A stretch of 64,000 bases of DNA, from contig NC_057795.1 of NCBI RefSeq assembly GCF_018294505.1, positions 233,613,035-233,677,034 on the forward strand. The letters are read 5' to 3'. Position numbers and translations under genes: made by a program. Each line of letters opens with the position of its first letter. Positions within the stretch are counted from its first letter, which is position 1. Below, in pieces: positions 54,957-64,000 of the stretch. A model generated the notes under the pieces. It was not told where the DNA came from, did not search any database, and worked only from the letters and a program-made list of their open reading frames with translations. This stretch comes from Triticum aestivum. Its lineage: Eukaryota > Streptophyta > Magnoliopsida > Poales > Poaceae.

Positions 54957-56859
54957 TGGCTCCTTCAATCATCTACAACGACGCGGTCTAGGGTGAGGTT
55001 TTCCTCCCCGGGTAGATCTTCGTATTCGGCGGCTTCGCACTGCGGGCCAACTCGCTTGGCCATCTGGAGCAGATCGATAGCTACACCCCTGGCCATCAGG
55101 TCAGGTTTGGAACCCTAAACTACACAGCCAACATCCACAGAAACTTGATCTTCGACGGATTCGAGCCCATAACAGGTGCACCCTACATCCACGATGAGCA
55201 TGAATTAGATCTGCCATTGGACGGCGTTTAGGAGATCTCACCTGCATCTGCCCTGGCTTTAGATCCAGTGCAGATCGTGCCACCCGAGGACGGGAGGATG
55301 GACCCCTCCACGGAAGCCGCACACTCAACAACGATAGAGTCGAACACAGATTTCACTTCCAATGAGGTATGTTTCATCGGGCCCTCAGACACGTCTCTGA
55401 CCATTGGCTCCGAACCACGTGTATCCATGCCCATCGGATCTAACGGGGCACCGATCTTGGAGTTCAGCTCCGCGGACATCTTTCAGCACTCGCCCTTGGA
55501 GACATGCTAAACTCATTAAAATCTCTCTCCTTGTCAGGAGACTCTTGGCCGAACTATGTTCGGCTTGAGTGGGAAGCGGACGACGAAGGAATTCGTTACC
55601 CACCCACCACCCACTTAATAGCCACTTTCGACGACTTAACCGACATGCTTGATTTCGACTCTGAAGACATCGACAGTATGCACAACGATGCCGGAGAAGA
55701 ACAGGAACCACCGCCCACAGGGCACTGGACTGCCACCTCATCATATGACATATATATGGTGGACACACCCAAAGAAAACAATGGCAAGGATAAAAAGGAT
55801 AGTCATTTTGAGAAGCAGCCAAAGCACCAACGTCAGCGGCACCGCTCTAAACCCCGCCATAGCAGAAATAGCTATACCAACACGAGAAAGAATAACACCC
55901 CGGACGATGCTCAAGACCTCAAAGACTGAGCGATGGAGCAGGACGAGCAAGGAGACGGCAAACACAATCTGGGGTCGCTGTTCGATCACAGCGATGCCGA
56001 AGACAAAACTTATAAACATGTCTCCGGAGGGGAGAACAGTCCAGACAGAGATGCACACATCATCCCGAAAAAATAATTGGAACAAGAGCACCTCCACAAG
56101 AGACTTATTGCCACAGTGAGGAGCTTGAAGAAGCAGAAGCAACGGCTTGAAGCCGCGCAGGATACGCTCAACCACAGATGGAACGAAGTGCTCGACACTG
56201 AGGAAAGATACGGTGGTGATCGCCAGACAAAGAGCTACCCAAAACGTAAACTGCTGCCCGAATTCGACGACGAGGCTATCGCGCCCATTCCGCCGAAAAA
56301 CAATCCGGCCGATTTGCCAGACCGACCAACCCGTGGCCGAGACAAAGCGGCTAATGACGCTGCACACAAATCAGCACACGATCTACATGAGCACCTGGAC
56401 AAAAGAGCTGGTATGACCAGATCTATCTATGGATCTAGGAAACGTGTTCGTATGCAGGATCACGGCCACCAAACCGGCTATACTGATCGACTACCAGCTC
56501 GGAATCAACACCGAACACTACAACCGTTGAACCCATGCTACGACATAGCCAAGTATAGGGGTGCCGCACACCCCCTGTGCTTCACCGATGAGGTGCTGGA
56601 TCATGAATTCTCAGAGGGGTTTAAACCCGTATACATCGAGGCATGCGATGGAACGATAGACCCTGCAGTCTGGATTGAGGACTTTATTCTTCACATCCAT
56701 ATTGCTCGCGGAGACGATCTCCACACCATCAAATACCTGCCCCTCAAGTTGAAAGGACAAGCTCGGCACTGGTTGAAAGGCTTCCCCGAAAATTCCATTG
56801 GAATCTGGGAGGAACTCGAGGATGCTGTCAGGGCTAACTTTCAAGGGACCTATGTCTGA
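54957..56859 (+). pseudogene. gag region of element C (N-terminal and central part)
   Basis: It begins near MAPSIIYNDAV with two early stops (after DAV and before IFVFGGFALRANSLGHLEQI). It continues through LDFDSEDIDSM, then an uninterrupted frame 56077-56859. That frame has a coiled-coil start (LKKQKQRLEAAQDTL), HEFSEGFKPVYIEA, WIEDFILHIHIARGDDLHTI and KYLPLKLKGQARHWLKGFPE, the gag core. Compared with element A this core is better preserved. A frame change lies between 55510 and 56077. Confidence 0.78.
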
Positions 56860-58209
56860 CCTCCGGATGTAGACGATTTAAGTCACATAATCCAACAACC
56901 CGGAGAGTCAGCCCGTAAGCTTTCGAACAGATTTCTCACCAAGAAGAACCAAATCATTGACTGTCCGGATGCCGAAGCCCTAGCAGCTTTCAAACACAGT
57001 GTCTGGGACGAATGGCTTGCTAGACACCTCGGCTAGGAAAAGCCAAAGACAATGGCAGCCCTAACACGGGCGAGGACAGTTGGTTGACCCGCTTTTGCAC
57101 GGGCGAGGACAGTTGGTCGGCCCGCAGCAGCACCAACGATCCCGGCACATCCGAAATTAGGGATGGCAATGGAAAACCACGATGTAATAAAAACAAACGC
57201 CAAAATAATAAAGACAACCCAGACAATACAGCGGTGAACGCCGGATTCAGGGGCTCTAGACCCGGTCAATGGGAAAAGCCATTTAAAGGCAGCAGAGATG
57301 GTCCGTCCAGCCTAAATAAAATTCTAGACATGTCCTGTCAGATTCATGGCACCCATGAGAAACCTGCAAATGACACCAATAGATAATGCTGGGTCTTCAA
57401 GCAGGCCGGCAAGCTAAACACCGAACACAAAGGGAAGGAGCCGCTGAGTGAAGATGAGGATGAGCCTCACCAGCCGAACACTGGGGGACAGAAAAAATTT
57501 CCACCAGAGGTCAAAACAGTGAACATGATCTATGCCACCCACATCCCAAAGAGAAAGCACAAGTGCGCACTCCGAGACGTATATGCTATAGAGTGCGTCG
57601 CCCCCAAATTCAACCCATGGTCGGCCTGCCCGATCACTTTCGATCGCAGGGATCATCCGACTAGTATCTGTCATGGGGTTCGGCTGCCTTGGTGCTCGAC
57701 CCAATAATCGACGGATACCATCTCACCCGAGTCCTCATGGACGGCGGTAGTAGTCTTAATATGATATATCAGGACACTGTCTGCAAGGAAGTACTACCTT
57801 TAAAGGAGTAATACGAGGCGTAGAGGCCTGCTGCACGGGCTCTTTAACATTGGAGGTTGTATTCGGTTCTGCCGACAACTTTCGAAGCGAAGAACTAATC
57901 TTCAACATTGCTCCATTCCGAAGCGGCTATCATGAACTACTCAGAAGAACGGCCTTCACTCGTTTCAATGTAGTCCCGCATTATGCTTATCTCAAACTCA
58001 AGATGCCCAGTCCACGTGGCGTTATCACAATCAGAGGAAACACAGAGAGTTCTCTTCGTACAGAAGAATATGCGGCGGCTCTAGCAGCCGAATCACGGAA
58101 TGGCCTTTCCAACCCGAGCAACTCATCGCTCTTCGAGACCACGGACACGGCTAGACGTGGTCGGCGCACACCTAGTTGTAGAAACTCAGATAAACCTGAG
58201 CTTGATTAA
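56860..58209 (+). pseudogene. gag end and aspartic protease of element C
   Basis: Several short frames in different phases: DLSHIIQQPGESARKL and LAAFKHSVWDEWLARHLG before a TAG; an Asn/Lys-rich part with CQIHGTHEKPANDTNR; KTVNMIYATHIPKRK; and the protease half with FRSGYHELLRRTAFTRFN. About 50 bp near 57064-57113 (ACGGGCGAGGACAGTTGGT) are duplicated in tandem. The protease active-site segment (RVLMDGGSSLNM) is in a frame that then breaks. Non-functional. Confidence 0.72.
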
Positions 58210-59402
58210 CGGCTATGCCCCCATATGTGGTACGGGGGGCTGCCCGCATGTAAAAGGTCCATAGTTCGGCTTGACCCTATTTACACTCAAGAGATTGAAT
58301 TTTCATGGTTCATTAAGATAAACTGACTTTACGCGCGGTCACACCAGAATCTTTCACCTGGGTTTTTCTTTTTTTTTACAGATGACCATCGTGCTATACC
58401 CTTCAAAGATACGGTACAATGGAAAAAAAGGCGCAGACGTGCAGCAGGGCCTGTTCAAAGGTTTCTTTTTAGATTAAGACCCTGTGTAAACCTTTTTTAT
58501 TGTCTCTTGTTGTCTCACACCCTCCTAGCACTTAAAATGACCAAGAGGGATACCAGCGGTATTGGCGAGCTTATGATTCGCCGTTCTAAAATAGACGTTA
58601 CAGAAGCAGCAACTAGTGTGTTTTTCGAGATCTATGCTCTCACCACAGGCGCTCTTTCGTCACGCCGGATTGATGCATGTACCTTGAAATTCAGGGCTCG
58701 TTATCGAGGGCTGTATTCAGCCCAGTATGTGTTGTAAAGTCCGAATACCTTCGGGAGTGTTCGGCGTCGCGAGTTTGGCCTTATATGCATCAGCTTCGAA
58801 TCATGTCTTTGCTCAATAGTTGGGTTTGCCCGGCTCCCGTGTTTTGCTAGCTTACATTCCACTCTATCGGCTAAGGTGGCATAGGGAAAACTACTGCGAT
58901 TGTGCCCTGGTTCATCCGGATGAGCACCTTAGTAGAGAAAGCTAAAAACTGACTGTCAAGATAAAGCGAGAGACTGCTCAACCACTCGATGACTCAGCGG
59001 AATCTTCGTGATTCCTCCGCATTAACGAAGGACCGGTTTTCCGATCATGTATGTAAATGCACCGCATTCAGATAAATGCGGACTTACCAGGGGCTATATA
59101 GTAGCCCCACCGTCAAACTCCTATGGCTAAGTGAAAGTGTTAAAGCTATATAGTCTGATTGCCCCATTCCCGGCGCTACCACCTCCTTAACGGACCAAGA
59201 CGTTGGATCAAGTGTGATTACACGCTTTTGCCGAACACCCCCGCGTTATACGCGAGGGGGCAGAAGCCGATGACTGCAAACTTTCAGGTTATATACATAT
59301 ATACATAAATGGCCGCAAAGGAGGCACTACAATACTTCACGAGCAAAGGTATAAATATAGCCTTTATTATCAAAAGCATTATTTTTACAATCAAGATACA
59401 TG
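58210..59402. other. Non-coding interior of element C
   Basis: Shares GTCTTTGCTCAATAGTTGGG and CTCTATCGGCTAAGGTGGC with the duplicated segment of element A, but is present once here. No credible frame. Confidence 0.6.
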
Positions 59403-62326
59403 TCATTTGAACATGATATTCTTTGAGCACTGAGCCTCTATTAAACAAGCACCTTCTAAGACTTCTTCAAAATAGTGCTCGGGCGAGTCCTGACCTCCGG
59501 GTGGACCCCTGGTTGCAATATCGGTGGCCTCCATCCTCGCCCAGTATGTCTTAACATGGGCAAGGGCCATCCGCGCACCCTCTATGCACGCCGACCGCTT
59601 GACAGCGTCGATACGCGGCAGAGCACGAATAAATCGTTGCACCAAACCAAAATAACTATCCGTACTTGGTTCCTTTGGCCACAGGCAATCCACGACAGCC
59701 TTCATGGCAAGCCCAGATAGCCTATGGAGCTCGGCCCATTCGGCCATTTGCTCGTTCAACAACAGCGGACGCCTTGGAGTACTGAACTACGACTAGAACA
59801 ATCTTTCCACTTCATGATCTTCTTGATCATGGAAATATTGTGTCGCATCGGTAGCACTCTTTGACAAATACAAATATGCGTCTCGAGAACTCCACAATTG
59901 ATCAAGAGGGGCATACTTTGGATCGCCGAATTTTGTTCGCAATAAAAAGGGCTTCCCAGCCGCAATCTCTCCGACTTGCCGGAGCTCCTCCCGAGTCGCT
60001 CTGATCTCAAAGCGAGTTCCCTTCTGCCTGTAAGGCCTTTCCTAGGTCAGCCGTTTTCGCTTGGTTTTTCCTTTCGAGAAGCTCATATCGGCTAGCGGCA
60101 TTTTTTAGCTCAAGAGCCATGTTGGCCGTTCTATCCTCACTTTGGCGGTGAGCAGCCTGTTCGGCTTTTAATTCATTAGTTGCCTTCTTGGCAGCCACAT
60201 TGCTTCTCCTGGCTTGCTCCTTGGCCTGGGCAAGCTCAGCCTGAAGGGTCTCCACGGCGGCAGCACCATCTGCAGTCAAAGCATATTATAAATCCCAGCA
60301 TCATGCTCTTATTAATATTCACTGACCACCCAAATATACATACCCTGTGCCTCGTCAAGCCGCTTGTTCACAAGCGTGAGGTCTTCATCCACCACATCAA
60401 GTTGCCGCTTTAGTTCGACAAATTCGGCAGCACGGGCAGCTGCCGGGGCTGCAGCCGCCTGTGTACAAAATTAGCAAAATCGTTACCTGAGATTATTTCT
60501 ATTTTCGATCCTCCGATTGCCCCGTTAGGATGGCAACCAGAGTCTCAGGGGCTACTATCTATACACAGTGCACCTGGTGTTTATGGTACAATCAAAAAAT
60601 ATCACATTGCGTACCTCAAAGCCTCTTAGCACGCTCATAAAAGCTTCATTCAACCTGTTTTTGCGGACAAAATCCTCTCAACCACCATACCCATTAAGGT
60701 ACGATGGGCCTCTGAGATAGGCGCTTGCCGCAGAAGACCTGTCAATGTGTCCCGCTGTATATCGGACAGTCCGGGCCTTTTTCTGTTGATCTCTCTAGGA
60801 GCCGAACACCTCGGACCTCGAGCGGCCGAAGAGTTACCTTCTGGCCTTTGTGGATCGGGAGAGATCCTCCGGGACGACACCTCAGGGTCATCCGCCTTAT
60901 GAGGCAGAGAAGTAGGAGGAGGCGTTTCTCTCTCCATCATCTCCGGAAGGAGATCCCCCAAGGACGAAGTATGGGGTATGCTTACCAAGCACCTTTGTTC
61001 ACTTACGGCTCGGTTGACGACTGGCCCCCCTGTGGGCGTTGTGCTGCAATGTTGTCCTCTGGGGCAGGGCCCCCTGATGAAGGTCTCTTCCTTTGTTTGG
61101 AGACCTCTGCTTCCAAGTCTTCGGAGGCGGCCCTTTTCTTCCCGTTGGGAGAGGGGATACTAGATTTTCCTCCCCGTTCATCCTCTGACACGGGAATACC
61201 AATTTCCCCAGTTACGATGTGTAATGTACCTCCAACATGAAGTGCGTGAGCCAACATCCTGGTTCTTCCCTAATAGCACTTGATAAGGTGTGTGAGCCAG
61301 CATCCTGGTTCATACAGGATCCGCCGAATCTTCGGGAAGAGGAGCCAAACACCTGATCCTCTCCGCCTTTCTTATCCAATCCTGGCCGAGGACGGTTTTT
61401 CAGGATAATGTTGTGACAAATATAATGATAGCATGTTTGGTTGTGGAATTACTTACCTGGGTATCTAGATGGTTGCAATCGAGGCCTGCATCCTTTGTTG
61501 TGTCCGGACACTTTATTCGTGATCCGAAGAATGATTGATACATCCCTTCGAGCGTCATGCCGAAGAAGTGCTCAAAAGTTCGCGGTCCTTCCGAGTTGAA
61601 CTCCCACGTACGGAGAGGTCGACGTTGGCATGGCAGGACCTGACGAACTAGCATTACTTGGATTACTTTGACAAGATTGATGTCCTTCTTGATGAGATCC
61701 TGAATGCGGCTTTGCAATGTCCGCACATAATCAACCGATCCCCAGTCCAGCCCCTTGTTGACCCGTGATGCAAGATGTGGCGAAGGTGCGTATCGAAAGG
61801 CAGGGGCAGCCGCCCACTTTCTACCTTGGTGTGCTGTGATATAAAATCACTCCCGTTGCCATGGGTTAGAAACCTCCGGGAAGGAACCCTTTGGCCATAA
61901 AACATTGACACCTTTGCTTATTATAGCGCCTCCACACTCCGCGTGTCGCCCGTCGATTATCCTCGGCTTCACATTGAAGGTCTTGAGCCATAAGCCGAAG
62001 TGTGGGGTAATGCGGAGGAAGGCCTCGCACACAACAATGAATGTTGAGATGTGAAGGAAGGAATCTGGAGCTAGATCATGAAAATATAGCCCGTAATAGA
62101 ACATGATCCCTCTTACAATGGGATGAAGACCGAAGCCTAGCCCCCGAAGGAAGCGAGAGATGAATACGACACTCTCGTTGGGTTTGGGAGTAGAGATAAC
62201 CTGCCCTTGAGCAGGACGCCTGTGAAGGATTTCGGCGGTCAAGGACCTAGACTCCCTAAGCTTCTTGATGTCCTCCTCTGTTACAGAAGAGGCCATCCGC
62301 CGGCCTTGAAGTCTGGATCCGGACAT
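59403..62326 (-). pseudogene. Spliced antisense gene of element C (PF04195-like), decayed
   Basis: Minus strand. The start is MSGSRLQGRRMASSVTEED at 62326. Exon 1 runs through FISRFLRGLGFGLHPIVRGI, MFYYGLYFHDLAPD and FIVVCEAFLRITPHFGLWLK, then meets a TGA near 61847 before continuing in another frame (61726-61460). Middle segments at 61257-60999 and 60988-60650 are charged and Pro-rich. Near 60279-60007 there is a coiled coil (LAQAKEQARRSNVAAKKATN). The last part, 59762-59403, has YFGLVQRFIRALPRIDAVKR and ARMALAHVKTYWARME. The order matches element A's antisense gene, but stops show it is no longer functional. Confidence 0.7.
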
Positions 62327-62427
62327 GGTTGGAGGTCCGAAGCTCTTGGACTGAGCCTTGGGTATTGGAACTCGAGGTGGGAGAAGGGAAGGATCAAGCG
62401 TGGAAAGAAAAGGACAGGTCATGACCT

Positions 62428-62437
62428 CTTTATAAAG
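62428..62437 (-). promoter_or_regulatory. TATA box of the antisense gene in element C
   Basis: CTTTATAAAG (self-complementary) lies about 105 bases upstream of the antisense ATG, the same place as the TATA-like box in element A. Confidence 0.6.
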
Positions 62438-62867
62438 GGGATGAATGTCAAGCGTCCTCCGCGCGGCCGTTTGGAACTTGCCTAATTCAAGGAGTCATAG
62501 TAATGGAGCGGTTGGGTTACCCACGCCGAAATTGATGAGAATCCCGTGATAAGGGGACACGATCTCTGCTTCGACAAGACGTGGCAATAAAACCGCCTCG
62601 CAAGATGTGCAGTAGCAGGTTGAGAAAATGGTTCGAATAATGACCGGGCCATGACGTGATGTCACACTATGGACAAGTTGTCAGCAGATTAGACTCATGG
62701 AAAATTGTACTATCTACGGTGGTATCTAAAATTTGTTTTGCAGAGCCGGACATGAATCTTGTGTTCAAGATCTACTTTGGAGCATTCGGAGAAGGAACCC
62801 TCCTTGCAATGCCGAAGATAATCTGCGCGCCGGACTCATCGTCAATGAAGCCTGGTTCAGGGGCTAC

Positions 62868-63332
62868 TGAGGGAGTCTTGGATTAGGGGGTCCTCGGACA
62901 GCCGGACTATATGCTTATGCCGGACTGCTGGACTATGAAGATACATGATTGAAGACTTTGTCCCGTGTCTGGGTGGGACTCTCCTTATCATGAAAGGCAA
63001 GCTTGGCGATTCGGATATGTAGATTCCCTCTGTAACCGACTTTGTGTAACCCTAGCCCCCTCCGGTGTCTATATAAACCGGAGGGTTTAGTCTGTAAAAG
63101 AACAATCATAACCATAGGCTAGCTTCTAGGGTTTAGCCTGTATGATCTCGTGGTAGATCAAATCTTGTAATACTCATATCTTCAAGATCAATCAAGCATG
63201 AAGTAGGGTATTACCTCCATAGAGAGGGCCCGAACCTGGGTAAACATCGTGTCTGCCGCCTCCTGTTACCATTAGCCTTAGACACACAGTTCGGGACCCC
63301 CTACCCGAGATCCGCCAGTTTTGACACCGACA
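62868..63332 (+). repeat. 3' LTR of element C (465 bp)
   Basis: TGAGGGAGTCTTGG to GACACCGACA, preceded by GGTTCAGGGGCTAC. TATA at CTATATAAACC near 63070. Confidence 0.92.
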
Positions 63333-63337
63333 TCTTC

Positions 63338-64000
63338 TCTTTTGCAGGAATTCTAAGATGTTTTCCCTGATGAGCTACCTCGGGGTCTACCTCCACTATG
63401 AGGCATTGAGCCCCGAATCGACCTCATCCCCGGAGCACCTCTACCTAACAAAGCTCCATACCACGTCAACCCCGAAGAAACTAAGGAGATCCAATGGCAA
63501 GTACAACAACTCATCGACAATGGACACGTACGTGAAAGCTTAAGCCCTTGTGCTGTTCCGGTTATACTTGTGCCCAAGCAAGATGGTAGTTTTCGCATGT
63601 GCTCAGATTGTAGACCCATCAATGCTATCAGCGTTCATTATAGGCATCCCATTCCTTGCCTAGATGATATGCTAGATGAACTTAGCGGTGCCACCATTTT
63701 CTCAAAAATTGATCTTAAAAGTGGTTATTATCAAATCTGCATACAAGAAGGTGATGAATGGAAAACCGCTTTCAAAACAAATTTTGGTTTGTACGAGTGG
63801 TTGGTTATGCCTATGGGTTTATCGGAAGCTCCCGGTACTTTCATGCGTCTTATGCATTTTGTGCTTCGCCCTTACATTGGAGTGTGTGTTGTGGTCTACT
63901 TCGATGACATACTTGTTTTTAGCAAATCCTTGGAAGATCATCTAAATCACGTTAGGGCTGTTTTGCAAACTCTTTGCGAGGAACGTCTTTATGCCAACAT
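63338..64000 (+). pseudogene. Reverse transcriptase of gypsy element D, running off the window
   Basis: Frame from TTG at 63342: LLQEF, TAA, DVFPDELPRGLPPL, TGA, then open to the window end. RT motifs in order: [70 protein letters not shown] and the catalytic YFDDILVFS near 63900. The two stops lie before the catalytic core. The domain is related to that of element E but clearly different in sequence. RNase H and integrase would lie beyond 64000. Confidence 0.9.

Larger units (their letters stand above)
54443..63332 (+). mobile_element. Non-autonomous gypsy-type LTR retrotransposon (element C), complete insertion
   Basis: 8890 bp with LTRs of 466 and 465 bp and a perfect 5-bp duplication TCTTC (54438-54442 and 63333-63337). 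It is inserted in the pol frame of element D. Same family and layout as element A: gag-like and protease-like frames on plus, a spliced antisense gene on minus, no RT or integrase. Confidence 0.93.

Noticed and set aside
1..64000. tRNA or rRNA genes
   Set aside because: No cloverleaf or rRNA-like sequence was noticed by eye; only primer-binding-site fragments resemble tRNA 3' ends.

Overview
The window is plant nuclear DNA, almost certainly from the wheat tribe (Triticeae: Triticum or Aegilops type). The evidence is GT-AG introns, plant TATA boxes, many Stowaway-type MITEs with the CTCCCTCCGT terminus and TA target sites, a CACTA transposon end, and nested Ty3/gypsy LTR retrotransposons carrying Retrotrans_gag, RT and 'putative gypsy type transposon' proteins. 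Species and chromosome cannot be fixed from this sequence. There are no bacterial features. All gene models below were made by eye.

Region 1 (about 1-24 kb) is the gene-like part. It holds a repeat-fronted hypothetical protein gene on the minus strand (6627-7499, with a clear TATA box). It also holds an RNase H-like fragment (8743-9111) and an intronless DEDDy 3'-5' exonuclease (9624-10268) whose basic/acidic tail is cut off by a TGA. Two spliced genes of unknown function follow. The first is a three-exon gene (13490-15962) that carries an AP2/ERF-like pseudogene in its first intron. The second is a six-exon gene (20981-23739) with only phase-0 introns and one in-frame TGA. Both have E2F-type motifs upstream. 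MITEs, microsatellite-rich blocks and one assembly gap (3615-3870) lie between them.

Region 2 (about 24-33 kb) is one end of a CACTA transposon rich in GGCC-type tandem repeats. It is split by an LTR retrotransposon (25268-32998) with a perfect 5-bp target duplication, TGGAT. That element has recognisable gag, protease, RT, RNase H and integrase, broken by several stops and a frame change.

Region 3 (about 33-36 kb) is low-copy sequence. Part of it is similar to the 5.1-6.0 kb region and may be a decayed paralogous locus.

Region 4 (36.3-64 kb) is a retrotransposon stack. Element A (36280-46405) and element C (54443-63332, TSD TCTTC) belong to one non-autonomous gypsy family. Each carries gag and protease remnants on the plus strand and a spliced antisense gene on the minus strand. 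Element B (46406-54393) has an Athila-like gag-protease ORF and no RT or integrase. Element D is a gypsy pol that hosts C, abuts the end of B and runs off the right edge. Removing C makes the reading frame of D continuous. Element A has no target duplication and mismatched flanks, so it looks like a product of recombination between copies.
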